From positions 370,001 to 434,000 of the forward strand of contig NC_009420.2 in NCBI RefSeq assembly GCF_000002875.2: a stretch of DNA of 64,000 nt. The letters run 5' to 3'. The DNA comes from Leishmania infantum JPCM5. Taxonomy: Eukaryota > Euglenozoa > Kinetoplastea > Trypanosomatida > Trypanosomatidae. Both the position numbers and the translations under genes were made by a program. This document shows, one piece after another, positions 48,845-58,589 of this stretch. Positions within the stretch are counted from its first letter, which is position 1. Every line of letters starts with the position of its first letter. Under the pieces are notes generated by a model that was not told where the DNA came from, did no database searches, and saw nothing but the letters and a program-made list of their open reading frames with translations.

Positions 48845-50581
48845 ATGCCGCCGACTTCCACGAGGCCCACGGTAGCTGGGGGCCGCCGTGTGTACCACTT
48901 GGGTAACGCAGTCCTCTCTGCCGTTGTGTTCGTGATCACCCTAGTGCTGTCGATGGTCATGCTTGATCCCCAGCGCAACAGTCACTTGCTCTCTGCGCGG
49001 CGTCGCACCCCTCCGATCGATTTCACGGACAGCGTGCTGGCCGGGGGTTTCACTCCTGTCGTCGTCAGCGTGAACAAACACACGGTGCTTGTCGTGCCAG
49101 CAGCACCCATCCACGGCACCAGGTACGTATCCAGGTCCCTGGACAGTTTCTTCTCGGTCGGGCTCGGCTCTGCCAACGGCACTAGTTCCGCGGGATATCA
49201 TGAGGAGGCAGAAAGGCACTCGCAGGGGGCAATCACACTGTCGGACGTCTACAGCGCCGTACTACTGCACGAAGGAGTGGCCGATGCTACACAGGCGCCT
49301 GACGAGACCGCTGAGACAGTGGAGACTTTCCCCCTGTCATCGCGCCGACCTTCCGTGTTGCACCTCTGCAGCGCCCTGTCGTGTGTGACGCCGTACGTCG
49401 CTCAGCAGTGGTCTGATCGAGCGGCGGCGGCACTACTACTGGCTAATAAAACCAAAGACGGCGCTACCGCCGATCGCTCGCGGGCTCGTCCGGTGGCTAA
49501 CTTTGCTCTCGTCTTCGGCGAAGCGAGCGAGTCGCTCGCGGTGATGCGGGAGCTCGGGGAGCACCGCGTATTAACTGCCCAGATTCCGGTCGCGCACTCG
49601 GATCATCCTCAGTCAGCCATGCCGCTTGTCGGGAAGCTGGAGTTGGCCGATTTGCAGGCCTCGTGTAGCTCACTCAAGCAGTGCAGCTACCGCTCCCCTG
49701 TCAAACACGCTCAACTCGAGACGCTTCTAAAAGCGCAAGCACAGCAGCTGCCCGCAGAAGCTTCCAGGAAACGCTTGTTCAAGGAATGGGTGCGGCGGAA
49801 CGACTCTCACTCGGGAGCCTTGGCCTGGGGTGCCGTCGATGTGCTCCCCTTCACCTTCGTGACCTTTGGGAAGTCGAACACGCTGCATGGCTTTCCGCTG
49901 GACTTGGTACACGTGGACGTAGGCAGCGGCGACAGCGTGGCGGCTCTCGCATACCTCGACGCACTTGCCTCTGACACGGCGATGACGGAAAATCTGAAGC
50001 CAAGAAACCTGCTCGTTTCGGTCTTTGCCTCAGAGTGGGTGAATACCATAGTGGAGACGTTGCTGCTGCTCGAGGTGGGGCAGCGGTACAGCGCGATTCC
50101 GCTGCACGACTCGTGCGTGGGACTCGAACGGCATTTCACTCCTCGTCAGCGGTGGAGCCTGTCGCACATGCTTTCGTGGATGGGCAAACAAGCGCTAGAG
50201 GGAACATATCTTAGCCCCTCTCTCGAGCGGAGTCGTGCTGCACAGATACCGTTGTGCACTGTGTTGCTATCGCGTCAAGTGAACACTCTTGACGAGCTCC
50301 TCCAGATGGCATCGAAGGCAATCGACTCTTATCCGCCTGCCGCCTCACCTGTGGAGCGCTTTTTTTACTATTCCCTGGGTCTCTCGCCCAAGGACGAAGA
50401 ACTTCTCACGCCGCTGCCGGAGGCGGCATCGGGTGCCAAGGCGTTTGCCCTGCCTAGCACGCCCGATGTCGCGCGTGAGGTGATTGGCTTTCTTGTGCAG
50501 TACATCTATTTCTTAATCCCGATTGGCGTGGGGTTTTCTCTGACGCGCAACCTTTGTCGCCGTCGTGGAGTGTGCGGATGA
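48845..50581 (+). CDS. hypothetical two-span membrane protein with large lumenal domain
   Basis: 578 aa. The frame reaches GTG 48824, but the first ATG is 48845. A membrane helix at about 18-41 (LGNAVLSAVVFVITLVLSMV) follows a short basic N-terminus. A second lies near the end (FLVQYIYFLIPIGVGFSL, about 546-563) before a basic tail NLCRRRGVCG. The 500 residues between carry NGT and NDS glycosylation motifs and should lie in the ER lumen or outside. This N-span, lumenal body, C-span layout is that of PIG-S and of the trypanosome-specific GPI transamidase subunits TTA1 and TTA2, at similar length. I see no shared motif that proves it, so the family remains open. It sits between the two L24 genes. 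Confidence 0.87.
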   Translation: MPPTSTRPTVAGGRRVYHLGNAVLSAVVFVITLVLSMVMLDPQRNSHLLSARRRTPPIDFTDSVLAGGFTPVVVSVNKHTVLVVPAAPIHGTRYVSRSLDSFFSVGLGSANGTSSAGYHEEAERHSQGAITLSDVYSAVLLHEGVADATQAPDETAETVETFPLSSRRPSVLHLCSALSCVTPYVAQQWSDRAAAALLLANKTKDGATADRSRARPVANFALVFGEASESLAVMRELGEHRVLTAQIPVAHSDHPQSAMPLVGKLELADLQASCSSLKQCSYRSPVKHAQLETLLKAQAQQLPAEASRKRLFKEWVRRNDSHSGALAWGAVDVLPFTFVTFGKSNTLHGFPLDLVHVDVGSGDSVAALAYLDALASDTAMTENLKPRNLLVSVFASEWVNTIVETLLLLEVGQRYSAIPLHDSCVGLERHFTPRQRWSLSHMLSWMGKQALEGTYLSPSLERSRAAQIPLCTVLLSRQVNTLDELLQMASKAIDSYPPAASPVERFFYYSLGLSPKDEELLTPLPEAASGAKAFALPSTPDVAREVIGFLVQYIYFLIPIGVGFSLTRNLCRRRGVCG

Positions 50582-52004
50582 CGTCGTTACGGGGCCGCTT
50601 CGGGGAGAGCAAGAGCTGACGTGTGGGTGGGTGAGGGGAGTGTGGCGGAGCTGAGATGGGTGCGCCGGTAAGGACGGAGACGCGGATAAAGGGGGACAAG
50701 TCTGGAGGGCAAAGGGCAATGTGGGCAAGGTGGCAAAACGCCTTGGTGGGCCACTGCTTGTCACCGCTCTGGACCTCCCGTAAGCCGCTTCTGTCCCCTG
50801 TCTGGAGGCCCGACCGCAGCAGCACCAGTGGCGACGCTGGCAAAATGCAGTCGCGCGAAAAAAAAATGGCGGGCAAGGCTTCTCCAGCCTCTGCTCAATA
50901 GTGGCTCTATGTCGCGGTTTCGCAGGCTGACGGCAGTCATCCGCCATTCCCTGCGCCGACGAGACCAACAGAGTCTCCAGTGCCGGCCTGGAAGCCGCTG
51001 TGCGCGAGGGTGCTCGCTGTGCATTACGTGTCGGCACTGCCAAGAACAAACACTGAAAAATTCAAAAGAGCACTGCAGCACACGTTGACGGGCTAGAGCC
51101 CCCGGTGCTTTAACTGCTCCTATGCACGGAGGGTACCGCGGTAGAGGTGCTCCTGCGCTCACGTTTCTGCACACCCTCTCTCACTAGGCGGAGGCGTAAA
51201 AACGGGGTGCGGTCTCCGGAGGTGGGCGGTGTGCGGGGTATCGTGCGACCTGTTCTGTCAGGGCCCGCTACACTTCGTGCGAACTCCCACAAGCGGCTTA
51301 TATGTCGTCTGCGATGCGCACTGACTGTTTCGTTTGGCTCGCTCTACTTGTTGCTCCCTCTTTTCTTTTTGGCCGCTGCTACTTGTTCCATCTCGACCTC
51401 TTCGTCGCGGGACTGTGCGGACTGCCTACTTGGCTGCGTTTTGGCTCTCTCTCGCTATGTGGGTCGCATGCATGTTGCTTTTTTCCTCTTTCCCTCGGCG
51501 CACCGGAACACTGCACCAACGGAAGCATGCGCGCACACGGTGCCTGTGGTGCAGGAACCAAGAAGCAGCTGCGCAAAAGCCGTAGTGCGGTCGTCCTTCA
51601 CCCCCGCCCCCTTCGCCGTTTTTCACTTGATACCGCTTCGCGCGGCATGTTGTTTTCGCCCCTTCTGTCTGCTTCTCCTCAGGGATTTCCTTCCTTGTGA
51701 CTGCGATTCCCACGCGCTCGAAAGACCGAGGTGCCGAGAGTTTGCCATTTTGCGGGAGCGTGTGTGTGTGTGTGTGTGTGTGTGCGGTATTGCCTGCCGC
51801 ACGCTTCGACTCCTTGCGCGCTTGTTCTTTGCTTTTGTTTCGTTTTCGCCTTGTCGTTTTTTTTTTGTTTGTTGGCTTGTTTGTACTCGGCGAGTGGCGT
51901 ATCGCTGTTCTCTTCTTGTCCTCGAGCGCCTTTGAGTACGTGGACTAACTCTGGAAAGCACAGAGACACCACCAACACAAAGACGCACTTAGAGGCGAAT
52001 CGCC
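50582..52004 (+). other. 1.4 kb spacer
   Basis: No supportable gene. 50600-51120 is purine- and GC-balanced sequence of unclear origin. 51300-51900 is pyrimidine-rich UTR-like and includes a (TG)12 microsatellite at 51761-51784. Confidence 0.65.
51761..51784 (+). repeat. (TG)12 microsatellite
   Basis: Perfect dinucleotide run in the upstream region of the small secreted protein gene. Confidence 0.95.
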
Positions 52005-52466
52005 ATGGCGTCTTTTCTGCGCACGTTTGCGATACTGTGCATCATCGCTGGCGTATTACTGCAGGGCAGCACAGCGCGGGCACCCCCGCGAGCGGTACGA
52101 GCATTTGAGACCAAGTTCAACTCTGTGAGTCAGGCGTGCCGCGGCGTTCTCGAAACGGAGTGCCCATCGGATGGGTTGGCGCGCACAGACTGCTTGATGG
52201 AGCACATAGTGGACAATGCCAACCATGAGTGCAAGATGTGGCTCTCCTGGCGAGCTAATTGCTTTGCCTACGCCACGGTGTACCTCATACCCCAGGGCAA
52301 GTGCAATTTTAAACCGCATCAGGCGACGTCGCAGCTGATCCGGAACTGCCTCCGCAACACGGAAAAGAGCGAGCTGCCGGCGGTCTGCTCCGGCTCTCCC
52401 TACTACAAGTCACTCACGCTGCGCGTCCCACGGCGCATGGACAGCGATGCCGCCGCCGACCTGTAG
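52005..52466 (+). CDS. small secreted cysteine-rich protein, GLG1-repeat-like
   Basis: 153 aa with a clear signal peptide: MASFLRTFAILCIIAGVLLQ, then GSTARA. The mature part has eight cysteines spaced C-x7-C-x9-C-x12-C-x9-C-x13-C-x14-C-x12-C and no membrane span or GPI-like tail. The first half (ACRGVLETECPSDG, then DCLMEHI and HECKMWL) follows the pattern of the cysteine-rich GLG1/Cys_rich_FGFR repeat (C-x7-C, then CL-x-H, then C). The second half (NCLRNTEKSELPAVC) looks like a diverged second copy. GLG1 proteins are Golgi glycoproteins with many such repeats; a two-repeat secreted form would be unusual. The even cysteine count and small size suggest a disulfide-stabilised lumenal or secreted factor. 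The function is unknown, and the GLG1 relation is my inference. Confidence 0.87.
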   Translation: MASFLRTFAILCIIAGVLLQGSTARAPPRAVRAFETKFNSVSQACRGVLETECPSDGLARTDCLMEHIVDNANHECKMWLSWRANCFAYATVYLIPQGKCNFKPHQATSQLIRNCLRNTEKSELPAVCSGSPYYKSLTLRVPRRMDSDAAADL

Positions 52467-53349
52467 AGACGCGAAAAAGGTTGCGCACGGCAGGAGATTG
52501 GCGGCGCATGCGTCGGCGTAGCTCTCTCAACACTTTCTGCAGAAGACAGGCCGCCATGTGTGCTATCCTCTTCAGGTTTTGACGTGCCTGAGCTTCTTTG
52601 CGGGCGTGACACTTGGCTTATGGGAAAGCACACTGGGGATCTTCGGTTGCGCGTCATGTGCCTACTTCACGCCGGGCCTCCTATACACGCCCTTTCCAGT
52701 CCCCCTTTTTTTGTAGACTTCGTCTTCGATGGTGATGCGTGCCGGCTTTGCTCGTTTCTGCCACCATTGTGAAGAGCCCCGCGCAGTAGTGTTACGATAA
52801 AGTGGCACGTGACCTCTTTTGAGGCCTCTCTCTGCCTCTGTCTTTTGCTTTATGCTCTCTTAATCAACTGCATGCATCACAACTTGCGTTTCTGTTTACC
52901 AGGTGGAAGGGAGGATGCTCCCCCCCCCAACCCTCCTCACGACAAAAAAAAAGAAGGCAATACCGATATCCCTTCGGTGATGCAAGCGCTGTGACAGCCA
53001 TCTTGGCGCCCGCAAGAACAGAGCAGAGGACCTCAAGTGGGCCCGATAATGAGTGCTCGCTGCAAGGCCCTCCTCGACTCTACTGGCAAGAAGGGGATTC
53101 ACGCACGTCGTTCTCTGATGTAGCTCTCTTCTAATGCATCGACGATACCTGTCGTGACTCTCTCGCAAACGCTCCCACTATTACTTCTCTCCCTGCTTTG
53201 CTGGCGTGGGCTTCGTTGCTGACCTTCTACACCCTTCGCAATGATGCCCCGCTCCTTGGCTCTCTCTTTGCCATCTGGCTGCACACGCTGTCGCCATAGT
53301 GCTCGATTTGTCCCCTCCCCCCCCCCCCACGAACACACTTGTGGCAGCC
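52467..53349 (+). other. 0.9 kb spacer before L24 copy 2
   Basis: No gene. It includes C-runs at 52920 and 53316-53329. The latter leads through GAACACACTTGTGGCAG to the L24 start, implying a 5'UTR as short as 2 nt. Confidence 0.65.
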
Positions 53350-53724
53350 ATGCGTACGATCGAGTGCGAGTTCTCCCACTTCGCGGTGCACCCCGGCCAC
53401 GGCCGCCGGTACGTGCCGTTCGCGTTCCTGTCGACGAAGCCGGTGCTGACCTTCTCGCGGCCGAAGTGCTTCGCACTGTACATGCGCAAGAAGAACCCGC
53501 GCTTCATTCCGTGGACGCGCACGTACCGCCGCATCCACCGCAAGACGACGACGGACCGCGTGAACCGCCGCCGCGCCGCGCGCGCGGTGAGGGTGCAGCG
53601 CGCGATCGTCGGTGCGGACCTGTCCTACATCCAGGAGGTGCGCGCGGCGCGCAAGGAGGACCGCTCCGCCAAGGCCAAGGCCATCCGCGCGGAGGTGGCC
53701 GAGCGCAAGGCCGCCAAGAAGTAG
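53350..53724 (+). CDS. RPL24: 60S ribosomal protein L24, copy 2
   Basis: Same 124-aa L24e protein as the gene at 47736, with the coding sequence identical by eye; open frames in other phases and on the minus strand also translate alike. Unlike the S10 pair, the copies are not adjacent: two unrelated genes and 5.2 kb lie between them. Spacers and 3'UTRs differ beyond about ten bases after the stop (AGCTGYGCCG). The start is set by the conserved MRTIECEF and by the GTGGCAG acceptor only two bases before the ATG. Confidence 0.97.
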   Translation: MRTIECEFSHFAVHPGHGRRYVPFAFLSTKPVLTFSRPKCFALYMRKKNPRFIPWTRTYRRIHRKTTTDRVNRRRAARAVRVQRAIVGADLSYIQEVRAARKEDRSAKAKAIRAEVAERKAAKK

Positions 53725-54397
53725 AGCTGCGCCGCCTTTCTTTCCATGAAGCGAGCCGGGCCTTTCTTGTTGTTTCGTTTGTTTCTGACCATCATTTCGT
53801 GAGCGTAACAAAAGAAAAAAGACGTGTGTGTGTGTGTGTGTGTGTGCCGGCATGGACTTCTTCGCGGCTTCTGCGAAGGATCCCGCTTCGGTGTTGCGCC
53901 GGCAGAAGGCTGCATCGTCCGAGGCTGAACCACGTGCAAGGGGGTGAGGGGCGCGCGGCGGTTTGCGGATGCGTCGAAGCAAGCGCCCGCGGTTCCAGTT
54001 TTCGCTTCGTGTGCCTCTGCTGTCCCCGCGAGTGCCGTCTTGGACGCCTTTTCCAATGGTGCGCGGTGTGACAATCGGAGGCCGTACTCAGCCTCTCCTG
54101 CCGGTGCTTCTCTCACCTCGCCTCGTTGGCGCATGTCGCTGCCTGCATATATATATATGTATGTATTGGGCTCTCTCCCTTCAATCTCTCTCTCTTGTAG
54201 TGCTCTCTTTTCTTTCCTCTTTCACTGGTCGTTGTCGGCGGTGTGCAAGACACGTTCTGCGCTGTTCCCGTACGGAGGGGCGGTGCATGGCGAATAAAAG
54301 TGCCCGCCCCGTGCCGCTTCGGCTACCCCAGCTGTAATGAGACGCGTGCAGCGAGCTGCCCTACATCGAGCCTTGTGTTTTACGCTGTGGCCTTGGC
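53725..54397 (+). other. 0.7 kb spacer before HOP1
   Basis: L24 3'UTR and HOP1 upstream region. It contains a (TG)11 microsatellite at 53825-53846 and a short ATATAT tract near 54150-54160. Candidate acceptors lie near 54249 and 54328. A small uORF opens at ATG 54286 and closes just before 54340. Confidence 0.6.
53825..53846 (+). repeat. (TG)11 microsatellite
   Basis: Perfect dinucleotide run in the 3'UTR of L24 copy 2. Confidence 0.95.
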
Positions 54398-56017
54398 ATG
54401 ACGTCGACCGTGACAGCCGTGAACCAGACGCAGAGTCTGGCGGCGATTCGAAACTTTGTGCGCGCCTCCGTTTCGTGCATCACGTATGCAAGGGGGCTCT
54501 GCAGCGACAATGCCTATGAGCAGCGCCCGTTTCTTGGTCTTCCACTCCGCCAGCTCATACCATCAACCACCGAGTCCGTCACAATCTCGGAGTGGATCGA
54601 GAAGGGCGCCTTTGACGCCCTAAACCGCAACTATCTAAAAGAGATGTCTCTGTGCGTATACGACGCGGCGTGCCGCGAGCTGCTGGAGAGCTACTGCTTC
54701 GGCTTCAACTACACCGGCGACGGAGAGCGGGCGCAGATGACGCTCAACGCCGCACAAACCATAGCAGATGGTGCCAACACGACGGCAGTCTCGCAAAGTA
54801 GCGGCGGCGCTGTCGGCATACCCACATACCGCAAGCGGCGGTGCTCGAAGCAAGAGATTCAGCACCTACTCACCTCAATCCTGGAGCGGCTGATGGATGT
54901 GGTGGAGAGTCTGCCGCCGATGCTCTCTGAGCGTGTTCTCACGATGCGCCTCACCTACTATGACGCGGTGACCCCCGCTTCCTACGAGCCTCCCTGTTTT
55001 GCGCCAGCCAGCGAGCATATGGCCCGACTTTACCAGGACGAGGTCAAACACCATGTGCATATCGGGTCCGTGGACACTAGCCACCACCTCTTCTCCGTCG
55101 CCATACGGCACCCGCTACTGCAGCAGATTCATAGGCAGATGACAGGCAGGACGACGTCGGCAGTGGCAACAGCGACAGGAAGAGTCCCCCTTGCCGTGGA
55201 CGAAAGCGCTGCGGTCTCGATGCCGTCTGACCCACTCCGCTCTGGATGGGAGAGCAGCTTCTCCTCAGACCCGGCGGTATCGAGCGCCCTGGCACCAGCT
55301 GGTGCCACAGTCACGCACGGCGTGGTCGCAAACCACGTCTCATGTGGACGTCTCCTTTGCGCCGATGGAGAGGGCGCCGCGTTTGATGCGGAGAGTGCTG
55401 GGGAAGAGAATGCTGCTTGCTCCTCGCTCGGCGAGGTGAGCCGGGGCAGTGCTGGCAGAGCTCGCACCGGCGAGGCGCTGCGACCTTGCGAGGTGGCGGC
55501 GCTTGACGGCGTCCACCGCTTAATGGAGAAAAGCACGTCCGGCGGCGAGCGGCGCTTGCTAAGGCCGGCGGAGCTGACTTACCTGCTGTTTGCCGCGTTC
55601 GTCTTTACAAAAGCGCCGAGCGCGCGTGGTGGCCGTGGAGAATTGAAGGCTGACGAGGTAGAGGCCTATCGTGCGCTACGCTGCCCCTTCGATGTTTCTG
55701 CCGAGGCAGTTCTGCTCGTCCTGCAGCGGCTGAGCAGGGAAGATTTCCTGCAGCCCTGCAACGCCCGCGGTGCACCGACTCCGAAGAAGCCGAGGACGCA
55801 GGACGGGAGCACACCCACCCCCGCAATCAGAGAGTGGCTTGTGCCAGACCCACCCGCATCGCTTCTCCAGCAACTCATGCAGGTCGATGCGTTGACGGAG
55901 CTGCTGACGCATGAGTCGCACCTCGTCCTGCAGGAGCTCTCTGTGTATCTGACGCGAGAGGAGTGGCGAAGGGCTCCTCGGGCGATGACTGCCAAAAGGC
56001 GACTTCGGGCCGCATAA
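54398..56017 (+). CDS. HOP1: HORMA-domain meiotic axis protein HOP1
   Basis: A 539-aa protein whose first half is a HORMA domain of the HOP1/HORMAD type. These proteins coat meiotic chromosome axes and promote interhomologue recombination. Visible matches are NFVRASVSCITYARGLCSDNA, LPLRQLIP, the helix ISEWIEKGAFDALNRNYL, LLESYCFGFNY, and later LMDVVESLPPMLSERVLTM with YYDAVTPASYEPPCF, which follow HORMAD1 closely. A variable insert sits between the halves of the domain (about 115-150). After about 230 the chain is Ser/Ala-rich and disordered. A helical region at 390-460 (LTYLLFAAFVF, then LLVLQRLSREDFLQP) may be a winged-helix-like chromatin-binding element. No PHD-type cysteine cluster is visible. 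The last 30 residues could hold a closure motif for self-assembly; this is inference. Confidence 0.9.
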   Translation: MTSTVTAVNQTQSLAAIRNFVRASVSCITYARGLCSDNAYEQRPFLGLPLRQLIPSTTESVTISEWIEKGAFDALNRNYLKEMSLCVYDAACRELLESYCFGFNYTGDGERAQMTLNAAQTIADGANTTAVSQSSGGAVGIPTYRKRRCSKQEIQHLLTSILERLMDVVESLPPMLSERVLTMRLTYYDAVTPASYEPPCFAPASEHMARLYQDEVKHHVHIGSVDTSHHLFSVAIRHPLLQQIHRQMTGRTTSAVATATGRVPLAVDESAAVSMPSDPLRSGWESSFSSDPAVSSALAPAGATVTHGVVANHVSCGRLLCADGEGAAFDAESAGEENAACSSLGEVSRGSAGRARTGEALRPCEVAALDGVHRLMEKSTSGGERRLLRPAELTYLLFAAFVFTKAPSARGGRGELKADEVEAYRALRCPFDVSAEAVLLVLQRLSREDFLQPCNARGAPTPKKPRTQDGSTPTPAIREWLVPDPPASLLQQLMQVDALTELLTHESHLVLQELSVYLTREEWRRAPRAMTAKRRLRAA

Positions 56018-57509
56018 GCACCACAGGTGGGAGTGGAAAGCGGCGGTCGTCCCCGCTGAGGACTCTCATCGCGCGCCGTGACGCGTGTGATGGCACCGTT
56101 TAGATGTCGCGGCCCTCTGCTGTCTCAAGGTGCGCTCTGCTAACGTTTTAAATTTGTTTGTTTGTTTGCTCGATTGCTGTTCTACTTCTGCTGTTCACGT
56201 GCCACTGCTGCTCTACCTATCAAGCAACCGAACACGGTGACTCACGTTACCCATCGTTGCACATGTCAAGTTGACGCGCTATGTTCATTCTTCTATGGAA
56301 AGGGGGAGGCTTGGGGAAAAGGGTGGAGCAAAGGCTCACTGGTGCCTCGTTCCGGTGTTGCTCTTCTGCTTACTCTGTCGCTGTCCCTATCGCTGACGCT
56401 AACTGGCAATGCCGGCTCACCTTCAGCCGCGAGGGTGCCTGGTTGCCTCCCGTGCTTTCCGCTCTCTCACTATCTCACTCCTGCTTCACCTCCTTCTTTT
56501 GTTGTGCCTTTTCGACCGCCTCACCTCCACGTCGCCGATGGCGCCAATCGTGTTTTGCGGCGCTACCCACACTTTTTACACATGCTGCCTTCGTCCTCCC
56601 TGCCATCACCGCAATCTCCGCACGCGCAGCATTGGCACGGTAGGCAGAAGAAAGGAAGGTGAAGGCACTGCTTCTTCTTATCCCCAGCTACTCGCAGAGT
56701 GTCCTGAGCCTTTCAACGGCGCGGCTGCACGTGCGCGTACGTTTGCCTCCCACCTCCACCTTCGGCCCTCTATCCTTCCCACCCCTACTCCTCCCGATAT
56801 ACGTAGTGCCGCCTTCCGACCCGAAAAGAGGGCCGCAGACGCCTTCACGCTTTTTCTGTTTTGTGTGCTCTACGGGCGTTTTTGTCTACGTGCGTTAGCC
56901 GTCACTGGAGCGAGGCGGCCGCGTGGCTTTTCGCGGTGAACGTCCGTCTTTCTATAGTGTTTTACTTTTTGTTAGGTTTCTCCTTTAGAAGGTGCCGTCG
57001 GAGCCGCCTCCCCGCTCCTCCCAGCACCACCACCGTCCTCCTCTGTCCCTGACCTCAGCGCCTTTCTACACCGTCTCTGTTAGGATCGACGTCGCTGCTG
57101 TCTGCCGTCTTTTTCGTTGCTGTCTTTCTGTAGTTCTATCTCCTAGGTCTTGCCCTCTTGTTAGCCCGTTATTCGGATTGTTGTCGCTTGCCTGTCTCCC
57201 TCCGCTCTCCATCTCGGCGGCCCTCTTGACCGCAGCTGCACACGGTCCAACGTAGCCACCCGACCGCGTATCTTAGTTTTCCATTGGCGTACTTCTCCCC
57301 GTAGCACGCCGTACCTTGCCTGCTCTGCCCCTTTTTTGTTTTCAACTTGTTTTCTTTTTTTTTTCTGCTGGTGTGGCACCTATCCGGCTTCTCGCGCTTT
57401 GCTGTCGTCTCGCGTGCATAGGGCCGCGTGACTTCTCTGCGATCGGCGCATAGTGCGTGGATATGTGCCCTTCCGCTGCGTACGCCCTCTGCTGTGTCTA
57501 GTAGCTCCA
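56018..57509 (+). other. 1.5 kb spacer
   Basis: Pyrimidine-rich UTR-like sequence with no gene. The open frames around 56162-56939 are stop-poor pyrimidine artefacts. A TAG at 57499-57501 ends a pyrimidine-rich stretch a few bases before the next ATG. Confidence 0.65.
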
Positions 57510-58589
57510 ATGCTCCGCTGTGCATCGACGTCGCGTCCGACTCTAGCGGCGCTCCCGCGCTCCGCCGGCTCCGCAGCCGCTAGCAGCGCTGCCTATGCGG
57601 TGGCTCGACGCGGGTACCACGGCTTTCAATTCGCCAGTTTTCATGGCTGGACGCTGCCGTACGGGGGCAAGTCGACCCGTGTCACGAAGGAAGAGTTGGA
57701 GAGCCAGCGCTTCTTCACGCAACGACCGCGCGAGAAGTGGGACTACCACCGCGTCGACGAGAACATCAACTCCCAGTCCGAGTTCCGCAGTCGGGAAGGG
57801 CGTGAGCAGTTCTACCAAGGCTCGCGCGAGGACAACTCGACGATGAGCCACGGGAGTCTGCACACGCCGCACAAATACCGACTGTACGAGTACTTTGACG
57901 AGTACACAAAGCCTGGCGTGGACAGAAAGGTAGCCGCTGCGTACGCGGTCAAGGAACAATGGGATGCGGAGGAGTTCTACTACCCCGGCGAGGCGTGGCA
58001 GCGCAACCGTCCTGGCTTTCGTAGTGTGCCCAAGGAATTGCTGAACCGGCAGACCTGGTACCACTGGTCGCACACGCTGACCAAGTGGGACGAGATTCAG
58101 CCTACCATCCGTACCCGCTCCTGGAACCCAGACTGGCCGCCGCCGGGGTATGAGGTGCCGAAGTTGCAGTGCAAGAAGGAGTTCTACTTTGGCATCGAAG
58201 AGGAGGGTCTTGTGTCTGAGGTGGAGCGGTACAGCTGGTTCCGCTCGTGGAGCGACAACAACATGCGTGTTGGGTGGCGCGAGATTCCGTTGTTCATGAT
58301 GCTTTTCGGCACACTCTACCTCTTTGCCCGCAACGCCATGTCGGTGACAGCGATGCGGGCGATGAGTAGCAACATGTACTACCCTGGGCGCAGCTTGATC
58401 CGCCCGTTCGGCGTGCCAAAGGACTGGGAGACGGAGTGCTTCTGGTGGCAGAGACCGCTCGAGGAGTTCCCGAACCAGGACCAGGTGTGGTACTGGACCC
58501 AGGCGCGCTTTGGCTACATGAACCACATCAAGCAACGCGACGCTCGCGAGAAGGCCATGGCCGACGCGGAGGCGGCAGCTACCGAGTAG
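57510..58589 (+). CDS. mitochondrial single-span protein, probable inner-membrane complex subunit
   Basis: 359 aa. The frame opens at GTG 57453, and the first ATG is 57510. The N-terminus MLRCASTSRPTLAALPRSAG, then AYAVARRGYH is a textbook mitochondrial presequence, with a likely cleavage site near residue 35. The mature protein is rich in Trp, Tyr and Arg, with repeated W/Y-P motifs (EKWDYHRVDENI, WNPDWPPPGYEVP), and has one membrane helix near 270-285 (IPLFMMLFGTLYLFA). The tail after it is again aromatic and ends in an Ala/Glu-rich helix. Such composition is typical of kinetoplastid-specific accessory subunits of respiratory complexes or ATP synthase. I do not recognise the exact subunit. 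No cofactor motif is visible. Confidence 0.87.
   Translation: MLRCASTSRPTLAALPRSAGSAAASSAAYAVARRGYHGFQFASFHGWTLPYGGKSTRVTKEELESQRFFTQRPREKWDYHRVDENINSQSEFRSREGREQFYQGSREDNSTMSHGSLHTPHKYRLYEYFDEYTKPGVDRKVAAAYAVKEQWDAEEFYYPGEAWQRNRPGFRSVPKELLNRQTWYHWSHTLTKWDEIQPTIRTRSWNPDWPPPGYEVPKLQCKKEFYFGIEEEGLVSEVERYSWFRSWSDNNMRVGWREIPLFMMLFGTLYLFARNAMSVTAMRAMSSNMYYPGRSLIRPFGVPKDWETECFWWQRPLEEFPNQDQVWYWTQARFGYMNHIKQRDAREKAMADAEAAATE

Noticed and set aside
53227..53982. 251-codon minus-strand frame over L24 copy 2
   Set aside because: It is the antisense shadow of the GC-rich L24 coding sequence; the same shadow appears opposite copy 1.
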